From Vulcanimicrobiota bacterium (lineage in GTDB: Bacteria > Vulcanimicrobiota > Vulcanimicrobiia > Eremiobacterales > Eremiobacteraceae), in contig JAFANK010000167.1 of the NCBI GenBank assembly GCA_019232725.1, positions 1 to 5,947 of the forward strand: a stretch of DNA of 5,947 bases. Direction: 5' to 3'. Positions 1-5,947 of this stretch are shown here, in pieces (the stretch's first letter is position 1; each line of letters opens with the position of its first letter). A model generated the notes under the pieces. That model was not told where the DNA came from and did not search any database. It saw only the letters and a list, made by a program, of their open reading frames with translations. The translations under genes were made by a program, and so were the position numbers.

Positions 1-2009
1 AGACGACGACGATAGCCTTGCAACTCGCGCGGGCGGGTACAGGCAATATCGCGACGCTCGGAAGCGTCACCGTCAACGGTCGGCAGACCGTCTCGACCTC
101 GTCGGCACCTACTGCTTTGGTCGATCCGCAACGCTTGGCTGCGCTCGGCGCCCAAAACGTCACGGACGATCTTGCTCAGCAGATCGCGCTCACGATGACG
201 CGGCCCGCGGGCGGTGCGCCTGGTCTTCCCCAGACGGCGAGCCTTCGTGGCCCCGATCCGTCCGAAACGCTCATTGACATCGACGGCCATGAAATGAACA
301 ACGCCAACACGGGCGACTTCGACCTGCAGCTGCTGGACCCGTCGGAGTTCTCGAACATCCAAGTCGTGTATGGCGTCGGACCGGCGTCGCTCGGCGGTGC
401 CAACACGCAAGGCGGTACGATCAACTTCCATACGATCGACCCGACTACGCAGGATCATGGCGTGATCCGCGCATCGGCGGGCTCGTTCGATACCTCGGGC
501 TATACGCTGCAAGCTACTGGAACTGCCGACCAGCGACTGGGCTACGCGCTTTCCTATCATCATTATTATAGCGCCGGCGCGGTCAGCGATTACCTCATCT
601 CCTACGAACCGGTCCCGAGCCTTCCGGTCGTGGACCAAACGACAGTCGGTAGTGCGATCAACGCGAGCTCCACGCTTGCGAAACTGCGGTACGCGTTCGG
701 CGCCACCGGCGGTTTTGTTCAGGTATCGTATTGGAGCACGGCCGCGTACCGCGACCTCTCTGGCCCCTTGAGCTTTCCCGATAACCCGCAAGCGTTTGGC
801 CCGGGATCGCTCTTCACCGCGTTCCCGGGAGCATCCGTATCATCCATCTCTCCTGCGTACGCCCTCGACCTGCAACTGCCCCTTGGCAATCGCGGTGCCG
901 CGGGCATCGCACCGTCCACGCTCACCGTGCGGCATCTGACGAGCACCATCGACCAGTCGACACCCAACCTGCCACCCGGTTACAATTCGTACTTGCTCGA
1001 CGAACGTGATGTGCTCGGTGACGACTCGGCGCAATGGGATCGCTATCTTCCCAACGCCACATTCAGCTTTTATGCAGATTTTCGTCGCGAGCAATTGACC
1101 TTGCCGCCGAGCGCACCGTTTGCGCCCGGTGTCACCCAGCAGTCGGAGGATCAGACGACGTACGCGGCCAGAGGACAGTGGGATCCCACGACGCACTTGC
1201 ATTACAGCGCGGTGCTGTATTTCAGCCGCTACTCGACATTTGGGACGAGCACGGATCCACGGCTTGCGCTTGTGTGGACGCCGAACAGCAACAGCATGCT
1301 GCGCTGCTCTTTCGGCACTGGCTTCCGCGCACCGCTCCTTACCGAACTGGCGATTAACCCGAACCTCACCGCCGAGCACACCAGCGAATACGAGCTTGGT
1401 TATCAGGAGCATCTCGGCGGCTCTCGCGTTTCACCGACATTCGAGGTTGATGCCTATCACACAAACCTGCGCGACCCTATCTACTTCGCACCGAGCACAA
1501 ATCCGGCCCTCGGCCAGTTCAGTTTCATCGAAAATCTTGGCGACGTCGTGTATACGGGCGCAGAATTTCGCGCCGAGCAGCCGCTGTCGAGTAGCGCTGT
1601 GTTGAAGGCCTCCTATGGCATCGCCATCGCGTACCCCGTGACGAATCCTGCGCAAGCCAACGCAAACGCGCCTCCCCTCGTGGCGGGAGAACAGTTCCAG
1701 GGCATTCCGCCGCACAAGGCGCTCCTGTCGGTCGACGGCTCAGCAGCGCAAGGTTTCAGCTATACGGTGGGCGCCGGCTGGGAGGCCGAGAACAATGAGC
1801 TCAATCGGCCCTCATTCTGGTTGTATAACGCAAATGTCGGAAAGCAATTCGGCCACACCCAGTTGACATTGAGCGCGCAAAACCTGGGGAACGAGTTCGC
1901 GGATAAGTTCACGTTGATCAATACGGGACCCCCATATAGCCTCGTCCCGACGAACGCTTTCTCGTTGCCAGGTCTGACCTTAGCATTCACCGTCACCCAA
2001 CACGTCTGA
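1..2009 (+). CDS. TonB-dependent outer-membrane receptor, 5'-truncated by window edge
   Basis: Outer-membrane beta-barrel transporter that takes up a bulky ligand (siderophore, cobalamin, sugar or similar) using energy from the TonB-ExbBD complex. The frame is open to the left edge (first whole codon at 3), so the signal peptide and any N-terminal domain are missing; 668 residues are visible. A TTG at 18 could start translation, but nothing like a start region precedes it and the frame continues upstream. Counting from that TTG, the plug domain spans about residues 25-140, with LRGPDPSETLIDIDG at 76-90 and an IQVVYGVGPASLGG-NTQGGTINF segment at 114-137. The rest is barrel, with the typical TGFRAPLLTEL at 434-444 followed by NPNLTAEHTSEYELGYQ at 447-463 and a late SAQNLGNEFADKF strand. 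The last residues are TLAFTVTQHV, so the protein lacks the usual terminal aromatic residue. The ligand cannot be told from sequence. The family call is firm; the substrate is unknown. Confidence 0.93.
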   Translation, partial: TTTIALQLARAGTGNIATLGSVTVNGRQTVSTSSAPTALVDPQRLAALGAQNVTDDLAQQIALTMTRPAGGAPGLPQTASLRGPDPSETLIDIDGHEMNNANTGDFDLQLLDPSEFSNIQVVYGVGPASLGGANTQGGTINFHTIDPTTQDHGVIRASAGSFDTSGYTLQATGTADQRLGYALSYHHYYSAGAVSDYLISYEPVPSLPVVDQTTVGSAINASSTLAKLRYAFGATGGFVQVSYWSTAAYRDLSGPLSFPDNPQAFGPGSLFTAFPGASVSSISPAYALDLQLPLGNRGAAGIAPSTLTVRHLTSTIDQSTPNLPPGYNSYLLDERDVLGDDSAQWDRYLPNATFSFYADFRREQLTLPPSAPFAPGVTQQSEDQTTYAARGQWDPTTHLHYSAVLYFSRYSTFGTSTDPRLALVWTPNSNSMLRCSFGTGFRAPLLTELAINPNLTAEHTSEYELGYQEHLGGSRVSPTFEVDAYHTNLRDPIYFAPSTNPALGQFSFIENLGDVVYTGAEFRAEQPLSSSAVLKASYGIAIAYPVTNPAQANANAPPLVAGEQFQGIPPHKALLSVDGSAAQGFSYTVGAGWEAENNELNRPSFWLYNANVGKQFGHTQLTLSAQNLGNEFADKFTLINTGPPYSLVPTNAFSLPGLTLAFTVTQHV

Positions 2010-2030
2010 CGCAATATGTAGCGGCAATAT

Positions 2031-2090
2031 ATGTAGGGGCGGCACTCTACGTGCCGCCCAAATGTAGGGGCGGCACTTTACGTGCCGCCC
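2031..2090. repeat. Tandem pair of 29-base hairpin repeats
   Basis: Two copies, 2031-2059 and 2062-2090, differ at one loop base (C at 2047, T at 2078) and are separated by two A residues. Each copy is a perfect 9-bp stem, GGGCGGCAC with GTGCCGCCC (2037-2045/2051-2059 and 2068-2076/2082-2090), around a 5-base loop, preceded by ATGTAG. A degraded fragment, ATGTAGCGGCA, sits just before at 2016-2026. They lie 21 bases after the receptor stop codon. This is the form of a small dispersed intergenic palindrome of the REP or miniature-element type. It may also stop or protect the receptor transcript, though only TAGGTTTTCT follows the second stem, which is a poor U-tract for an intrinsic terminator. 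Confidence 0.8.
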
Positions 2091-2154
2091 TAGGTTTTCT
2101 CTAGGCCTGCGCACAAATTTGGTGCAGCGCTTGCATGCAGCGAGCGTTCGCTAT

Positions 2155-2455
2155 GGGATGATGGTGAAATCGGCAGACACGACAGACTTCAATTGGAGCC
2201 GGAGAAAGGGAAACCGTCTCCGGGATGCGCTCAACATCGGCGGACTCTGTGCCCTGCACGGGCGTGACAACGCCGAGCCAAGCTCTGTGAACGCAGAGAA
2301 GGTGTAGAGACTGGACGGGCGCGGCCTACGTCGTGAGAACGATAGGGCTAAGGCACAGTCCGGACCACAAACGCACGAGGTCGGTGGCGAAAGCCATAGT
2401 GGTGCGAAAATCTGTTGCCCGAAAGGGCATCCGGGTTCGAGTCCCGGTCATCCCA
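2155..2455 (+). tRNA. tRNA-Leu(UAA), interrupted by a group I intron
   Basis: Exons are 2155-2189 and 2407-2455, giving an 84-base class II tRNA. The acceptor stem GGGATGA (2155-2161) pairs perfectly with TCATCCC (2448-2454), with discriminator A at 2455. The D stem is GTG/CAC (2164-2166/2178-2180) and the D loop carries GG at 2172-2173. The anticodon stem ACAGA (2182-2186) pairs with TCTGT (2411-2415), leaving the loop C-U-U|A-A-A-A, so the anticodon is UAA with the intron between U34 (2189) and A35 (2407). The long variable arm is TGCCC-GAAA-GGGCA (2416-2429), which is characteristic of Leu, Ser or Tyr tRNAs. The T arm is CCGGG-TTCGAGT-CCCGG (2431-2447). CCA is not fully encoded (CAT follows A73), so it would be added by nucleotidyltransferase. 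I see no convincing promoter; a small AGCGA/TCGCT hairpin lies at 2139-2152 directly upstream. Confidence 0.95.
2190..2406 (+). ncRNA. Group I self-splicing intron in tRNA-Leu(UAA), probably subgroup IC3
   Basis: A 217-base intron with no open reading frame of its own. Helices readable by eye: P1 CUUC/GGAG (2187-2190/2195-2198) with the U2189-G2196 wobble at the 5' splice site; P2 CCGGAGA/UCUCCGG (2199-2205/2217-2223), extended by GG/CC and capped by a GAAA tetraloop (2210-2213); P3 GCGCUC/GGGCGC (2227-2232/2317-2322); P4 UCGGCG/CGCCGA (2237-2242/2271-2276); P5 around GCCC/GGGC (2251-2254/2260-2263); P6 GCC/GGU (2277-2279/2301-2303) with CUCUG/CAGAG (2283-2287/2294-2298); P7, the guanosine-binding helix, GACUG/CAGUC (2309-2313/2356-2360); P8 CCUA/UAGG plus CGU-GAGA-ACG (2325-2346); P9 UGGC-GAAA-GCCA (2385-2396); and a closing GCAC/GUGC (2373-2376/2402-2405). 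The terminal G is 2406. The insertion site and several stretches (for example GAGACUGGACGGG) match what I recall of the cyanobacterial tRNA-Leu intron, which is slightly larger. It would splice with exogenous guanosine and ligate the anticodon loop. Confidence 0.93.
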
Positions 2456-2479
2456 CATGACTTTGCTTCATCACTCGTG

Positions 2480-3019
2480 CTAGGGACCGGGTAAGCCGCC
2501 AGGATTCGTCCGTTGCACGCTGCTCGGGTGTTTGGGAATGTGCACGCGGGTCGCGTAGAACTGCATCAAACCGAAGCGCGTGCTCGAGAACGTACCGGTG
2601 ATCTCCGTCTTGGTCACCGTGCCCTGAACGTTCCACTGCAATGAGCCGCTGCCGATATCAAGCTTGATCTTGTTATCCGGCGTGATCGTGCCGCTGACCG
2701 GGTATTCACGGCCAAGGAACGGATCTGTCGGATACGACGGGTTGTCCTGGTCGGAGTCGCCGAGGTATCCGCCCGTGATCTTACCGTTCATACCGACTTT
2801 GAACACCATCGATCCGGTGAAGTTCCACTGCGCATCGAAGTCCTGCGCGGACTGACATCGGAAACCGATCTCGCGGCCGACCGGAATCGCAAATGGGCTG
2901 ACCGGCGTCGCAGTCGCCGCCGGCATTGCGGGCGCTGCCGTCGGTTGGGCGACCGCAAGTTCGGGCGAGAGCGCGAGCAGCAGCCCAAGCAATCCGAGCA
3001 TACCCATCGCGTGTTTCAT
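2480..3019 (-). CDS. Exported protein of unknown function, 179 aa
   Basis: I do not recognise a family. The start at 3019 (MKHAMGMLGLL) is chosen because AGGAGG lies 7 bases upstream; a GTG at 3040 would put that site inside the gene. Residues 1-24 form a signal peptide with a cleavage site after AVA, followed by an Ala/Pro/Thr-rich linker to about residue 46. The mature domain (about 50-163) is rich in predicted beta strands, with recurring G-x-T/Y turns: NFTGSMVFKVGMNGKITGGY at 66-85, VSGTITPDNKIKLDIG at 108-123, VQGTVTKTEITGTF at 131-144. This suggests a small beta-barrel or sandwich. The only cysteine after the signal is C55, so there is no internal disulfide. The tail is Pro/Gly-rich. 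It follows the 745-residue gene by 17 bases on the same strand, so the two are probably co-transcribed. It ends 24 bases from the convergent tRNA-Leu, with no visible terminator. Confidence 0.85.
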   Translation of the reverse strand: MKHAMGMLGLLGLLLALSPELAVAQPTAAPAMPAATATPVSPFAIPVGREIGFRCQSAQDFDAQWNFTGSMVFKVGMNGKITGGYLGDSDQDNPSYPTDPFLGREYPVSGTITPDNKIKLDIGSGSLQWNVQGTVTKTEITGTFSSTRFGLMQFYATRVHIPKHPSSVQRTNPGGLPGP

Positions 3020-3026
3020 GAAGGAA

Positions 3027-3032
3027 CCTCCT
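3027..3032 (-). promoter_or_regulatory. Strong Shine-Dalgarno for the 179-aa gene
   Basis: On the minus strand AGGAGG precedes the ATG at 3019 by 7 bases, and lies between that ATG and the stop codon of the upstream 745-residue gene (TGA at 3037-3039). It fixes the start of the downstream gene and supports independent ribosome loading within a shared transcript. Confidence 0.85.
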
Positions 3033-3036
3033 AACG

Positions 3037-5274
3037 TCACCGGCCGCGGAACCCACCGCCGCCGCGGAATCCGCCCCCGCCAAAGCCGCCCCCACCATAA
3101 CCTGCCGAGCGCGCATAGCTGTCGCGGTTGAGCTGGCTGGAAGTGGTATTGCCTCGGGTGGCAGCGTTATTCCAGCCGGTTGATCCTGCGCTGTTCGTGT
3201 AGCCGCGGTTTTGACCACTCCATCCTGAGCCGGTTTGGTTTTTCCACTGGCCATTCGCATTGTTGTACTGTTGCCAGCCGCCGGTCGCCGATGGCCGGTA
3301 CACGTTGCCGTCTTTGCCGGCGTACACGTTGCCGCCGTAGCCCGGTTTGAACTGGTTTGATCCCGCCGCCGGCGATTTCAGCGTGGCCGCATTGCCCCAG
3401 TTCTTGTAGGCGTTTCCGGACGTCGCTCCCGCACCGTAGCGATTCCCATACGGAGTGACCGAACCGATGTTGCCTGAGCTGCCGCGCGTCACGATGCCGT
3501 TGGGGCCCCAGGCTGCCGCACCGTGCCAATAATTGCCCGTCGCAGGGTTGTAGATCGTTCCTCGGCCAGCGCCGCCGTATGGACCGTACACCGCGCCGCC
3601 GCGCCAATAGTTGCCAGTCGCAGGATTGTACCCGCCGGCGACTTTTGCGCCGCCGTATGGTCCATACACACCATACCCGCGCGCGTAACCGCCTGTAGCC
3701 GGATTGTAGTATGCGCCGCCGACATACGTTCGCGGCCATCCATAATAGAGCGGATAGCCGCCGTAGAACCCATACCACGGCGCGTACCAGTAACCCATAC
3801 CATAATAGAGACCGCCATACCACGGATAGTTATACGTGTAGCCGCTCGTGTAGCTGTACGTGACCGTATTCGCATCCGAACTGGCGACGTTGACGTACGT
3901 GTCATTGTACAGTGGCTGGTCCGAGGGAATCGAGTAGATCTCTTTCGGCACATTGTCCGCCACGGTCCACGGACCGTTTGGCGAACCCGCTGTGAACCAG
4001 ACGCCGTTGTCGCACGCATAGTAGGTATCGCCGGCCTTCACGACATCGAACGACGTATTGACCGCATACTCCAGGCTCGTGTTCGGGATCGGTTTGAATT
4101 GCGGGTCACCGGCGTACGTCACCGTCAAGGTTGCCGCGGTACGGCTGACCGACGCTTCTCGCGGCACGGACGCCGCACCGATGGCAGCCGCCGCCTGTGC
4201 CGTGCCCGGCACGCTCGGAAGCACCCAACCACGCGGCCCATCAGCGGGGATCTTGGCGAAATCGGCCGGCAGATTCTTGCCCGCAAATGTCCAGGGGCCG
4301 GTCGATGGATCGGCGGTCGAAAACCATCGGCCTGACGTCAGATAGTAGTACTGCTTGTTCGTCCGGTCATAGAAGAGCGCGGCGTCGGTGTTCTCGATGT
4401 ACGCAAGTGCTGTGTTCGGGATGGCCACCGCCTTGGGGTCGCCTTTGGTGACGATGGCCTCGGCTTGTTCTGTGGCGAGCCAGACCGTCGGCACCTTCGC
4501 GGGAGCTTTCCCGGGAGCGTTGACTGCGGCCTTGACTTGTGACCAATTGTCATCGTCCGGCAGCTGCTTCATGACCGCCGGCAGTTGTCCGGCAGCCTTC
4601 CAGGGGCCATTGAGCGATGACGCTTGCAACCAATAGGCCTGGTTGAGCAGATAGTAGCTCTCGACGACCTTGAACACGTTCCAGTTGGTGTTGGCGGCGA
4701 AACTGAGATCCGTGCTCACACCCTTGATCGGGCTGAAGATCGGCTTGCCGTCGAAGCTCACCAAGATCGCTGGAGTCTGGCTGTAGAAGATTTTCGGCGG
4801 CGCCGTGTTCAGATTGACTTGCTGCTGGCTTGCCTGATCGGCGCCCTTCAGGCTGAGCACGATGGTGTTGAGCGGCACCACACGGCTGCCGAGTTCCGTC
4901 GCCTTGCTGCGGATCCACGTGTCCGCGCTTTTTTGCTGATCCGCGGTAAGGCTAGGGAATGAGGTGGAGACGACCTGCACGTTGGACACGACGACCGTGC
5001 CGCCTTCGGCATCCGCCACCGTATCGGCCTTGAGGTTCACGACGCCGTACATCGGCGCTTTGCCGGGCTGCTGCGCTGACACCGCCACGCGCGCGTAGAG
5101 CTCTTTGTAATCTTGCCAATCCGTCGCTTGCGGCTCGTAGAAGGTCACGGTGATGCCGTTCACGTTCGTGGTCACTGGCCAGGTGGTGGCGGCCTGGGCA
5201 GCGGCGCACGTCAGCGACCAGAGGCATAGAGTAAGGATGCCGGCGGCGAACGCTGGCAATGCGATCTTGTTCAT
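3037..5274 (-). CDS. Exported repeat protein with three W-GPW modules and a Gly-rich C-terminus, 745 aa
   Basis: Residues 1-28 are a signal peptide (cleavage probably after AQA). A beta-rich N-terminal region (about 30-180) comes next. Three related modules then follow, each a YY/YW segment, then W, then GPW 8-9 residues later: W215/G223-P-W225, W317/G326-P-W328 and W426/G434-P-W436. Modules 2 and 3 each open with IPNT (285-288, 396-399). After residue 475 the chain is Tyr/Gly/Trp-rich, has three 26-residue YNPATG repeats (523-600) and ends in GGGGFGGGGFRGGGGFRGR. The whole plan resembles a widespread uncharacterised family of environmental bacteria, sometimes labelled carbohydrate-binding family V/XII; I know of no proven function. 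The modules suggest binding, possibly to glycans or the cell surface, but that is inference. No clear Shine-Dalgarno precedes the ATG at 5274 (the upstream bases read ACCCCCGCTTGCT), yet the signal peptide supports this start. It leads a probable operon with the 179-aa gene. Confidence 0.88.
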   Translation of the reverse strand: MNKIALPAFAAGILTLCLWSLTCAAAQAATTWPVTTNVNGITVTFYEPQATDWQDYKELYARVAVSAQQPGKAPMYGVVNLKADTVADAEGGTVVVSNVQVVSTSFPSLTADQQKSADTWIRSKATELGSRVVPLNTIVLSLKGADQASQQQVNLNTAPPKIFYSQTPAILVSFDGKPIFSPIKGVSTDLSFAANTNWNVFKVVESYYLLNQAYWLQASSLNGPWKAAGQLPAVMKQLPDDDNWSQVKAAVNAPGKAPAKVPTVWLATEQAEAIVTKGDPKAVAIPNTALAYIENTDAALFYDRTNKQYYYLTSGRWFSTADPSTGPWTFAGKNLPADFAKIPADGPRGWVLPSVPGTAQAAAAIGAASVPREASVSRTAATLTVTYAGDPQFKPIPNTSLEYAVNTSFDVVKAGDTYYACDNGVWFTAGSPNGPWTVADNVPKEIYSIPSDQPLYNDTYVNVASSDANTVTYSYTSGYTYNYPWYGGLYYGMGYWYAPWYGFYGGYPLYYGWPRTYVGGAYYNPATGGYARGYGVYGPYGGAKVAGGYNPATGNYWRGGAVYGPYGGAGRGTIYNPATGNYWHGAAAWGPNGIVTRGSSGNIGSVTPYGNRYGAGATSGNAYKNWGNAATLKSPAAGSNQFKPGYGGNVYAGKDGNVYRPSATGGWQQYNNANGQWKNQTGSGWSGQNRGYTNSAGSTGWNNAATRGNTTSSQLNRDSYARSAGYGGGGFGGGGFRGGGGFRGR
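3475..3708 (-). repeat. Three in-frame 78-base repeats encoding YNPATG units
   Basis: Residues 523-548, 549-574 and 575-600 of the 745-residue protein are tandem 26-residue units. Each begins YNPATG; the first two continue to VYGPYGG and the third has the diverged AWGPNG at the same place. The spacing is exactly 26 codons each time, which indicates internal duplication. The third unit has drifted most. Each unit probably forms a short Tyr/Gly-rich turn structure. Similar YNPxTG...GPYG repeats occur in other surface or exported proteins of this family. Confidence 0.85.
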
Positions 5275-5304
5275 AGCAAGCGGGGGTTTTGTTCCGTCGC
5301 GGCT

Positions 5305-5357
5305 GCGGTCCTATGCAGCAGGGGCCGCCTCTTTGGCCGAATAGGACTAAGGACCGC
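5305..5357. promoter_or_regulatory. Inverted repeat with two alternative pairings between divergent genes
   Basis: GCGGTCCTAT at 5305-5314 faces ATAGGAC at 5341-5347 and AGGACCGC at 5350-5357. The left arm can pair through GTCCTAT (5308-5314) with the first right arm, or through GCGGTCCT (5305-5312) with the second, but not both at once because GTCCT is shared. A smaller GGCC/GGCC stem (5323-5326/5335-5338) lies inside. The outer pairing covers AAGGA at 5349-5353, the likely ribosome-binding site of the acyltransferase starting at 5358. It could equally be a protein operator for the two divergent genes. I could not identify a convincing -35/-10 pair on either strand here. Confidence 0.5.
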
Positions 5358-5947
5358 ATGGCGCACTCTCGCGACGACGAGAAATTCTCAAAAGCGATGG
5401 CTAAAAACCCGTTCGCCAAGCTCACGCGCGGCCTCCGGGCGCTTCGCGGCGCGTTGCGGCGTGCACTTGCGGACGCCCGATATGAGGACGAGCTGCGCGA
5501 GCGCTTCCCCCAGGTGACGTTCGGCCGCGATGTCCTGATCAAGCGCATGGAACGCTTTTATCCGGGCAGACGGGTCTTGATCCATGACCGCGCGTTCTTG
5601 CATTGTGCCGGCACGCAATGGGCAGGATACCGCGGGTCGATCACGCTGGGCGACAACTGCGAGGTCGGCCCCTATGTGGCGATCTGGGGTGCCGGCGGCG
5701 TCACGATCGGGCGCAACGTGCACATCGGCGACCACACGACCATCACCTCACACTCTGCCAAGCACATTCCGCCGGGCGATGACGATGTCTTCAAACCACT
5801 CGACATCGGTTTTGGGGAGATCGTGATCGGCGACCATGTCATCATCTGCGCGCAGGTGGTGATCGGTCCGGGCGTACGCATCGGCGATCATGCCATGATC
5901 GGCGCGAACTCCGTCGTGCTGGGCGACGTTCCCGCGAACTGTTTTTA
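5358..5947 (+). CDS. Hexapeptide-repeat acyltransferase (left-handed beta-helix), 3'-truncated by window edge
   Basis: Transfers an acyl group, usually acetyl from acetyl-CoA, to a hydroxyl or amino group; members often modify exopolysaccharide, lipopolysaccharide or small sugars. The frame is open to the window end, giving 196 residues. Residues 15-50 are Arg/Lys/Leu-rich and probably form an amphipathic helix. Hexapeptide repeats run through SITLGDNCEVGPYVAIWG (94-111), VTIGRNVHIGDHTTITSH (115-132) and, after a loop, IVIGDHVIICAQVVIGPGV (155-173) and IGDHAMIGANSVVLGDVP (175-192). H132 in ITSHS is at the place of the catalytic histidine of this superfamily, and the 135-154 excursion matches its usual loop. 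Where related enzymes commonly have WIG, this one reads IIC (162-164). The start at 5358 has AAGGA four bases upstream; an in-frame ATG at 5313 would add 15 residues but has no such site, and ATG at 5397 is also possible. Substrate unknown. Confidence 0.9.
   Translation, partial: MAHSRDDEKFSKAMAKNPFAKLTRGLRALRGALRRALADARYEDELRERFPQVTFGRDVLIKRMERFYPGRRVLIHDRAFLHCAGTQWAGYRGSITLGDNCEVGPYVAIWGAGGVTIGRNVHIGDHTTITSHSAKHIPPGDDDVFKPLDIGFGEIVIGDHVIICAQVVIGPGVRIGDHAMIGANSVVLGDVPANCF

Noticed and set aside
840..1412. 190-codon open frame on the minus strand inside the receptor gene
   Set aside because: It is antisense to well-conserved receptor barrel sequence, is Arg-rich as expected of an off-frame reading of high-GC DNA, and has no recognisable domain.
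2031..2090. CRISPR array
   Set aside because: Only two full copies, separated by two bases with no spacer sequence, and no cas genes nearby.
2119..2307. Open reading frame of 62 codons on the plus strand
   Set aside because: It runs through the 5' tRNA exon and half of the group I intron; the structured RNA explains the sequence and the peptide resembles no protein family I know.
3020..3040. GTG at 3040 as the start of the 179-aa gene, giving 186 aa
   Set aside because: It would place the AGGAGG site inside the coding region and put seven residues before an otherwise standard signal peptide; ATG 3019 is correctly spaced.
3523..4335. 270-codon open frame on the plus strand opposite the 745-residue gene
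   Set aside because: It has low-complexity Arg/Val/Ile composition typical of an antisense shadow; the minus strand carries a signal peptide, coherent modules and repeats.
5205..5216. Lipoprotein lipobox (SLTC) in the signal peptide of the 745-residue protein
   Set aside because: Thr immediately before Cys does not fit the usual Gly/Ala/Ser, and a good signal peptidase I site (AQA) follows a few residues later.
4952..5548. 198-codon minus-strand open frame spanning the divergent region
   Set aside because: It overlaps the starts of two better-supported genes on opposite strands, and its translation has no recognisable domain.

Overview
The window comes from a high-GC, double-membraned bacterium. 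An outer-membrane TonB-dependent receptor and several exported proteins with Sec signal peptides support this. The receptor's N-terminal style (a short tail of a repeat-type domain, then a plug reading LRGPDPSETLIDIDGHEMNN) resembles receptors I associate with Candidatus Eremiobacterota (WPS-2) and relatives. That phylum placement is an inference, not something the sequence proves. All genes look chromosomal; I see no transposase, integrase, phage gene or CRISPR array.

Layout: (1) 1-2009, plus strand, is most of a TonB-dependent receptor whose N-terminus lies off the left edge. (2) 2010-2154 is intergenic and holds two near-identical copies of a 29-base hairpin repeat. (3) 2155-2455, plus strand, is a complete tRNA-Leu(UAA) gene interrupted in the anticodon (U34/A35) by a 217-base group I intron, for which nearly every core helix (P1-P9) can be drawn. 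This is the most notable feature of the window and is easily missed because the tRNA halves are separated. (4) 3037-5274 and 2480-3019, minus strand, form a two-gene unit. The first gene encodes a 745-residue exported protein with three W...GPW modules, tandem YNPATG repeats and a Gly/Arg-rich tail. The second encodes a 179-residue exported protein of unknown function and is preceded by a strong Shine-Dalgarno sequence. (5) 5275-5357 is a short divergent intergenic region with an inverted repeat that can pair in two mutually exclusive ways and covers the ribosome-binding site of the next gene. (6) 5358 to the right edge, plus strand, is a hexapeptide-repeat (left-handed beta-helix) acyltransferase, cut off by the window end.

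The protein genes share a cell-envelope theme: outer-membrane uptake, two exported proteins, and a probable acyltransferase for a sugar or other envelope substrate. Nothing in the sequence shows that they act in one pathway. The tRNA is an unrelated housekeeping gene lying between the receptor and the convergent minus-strand unit.
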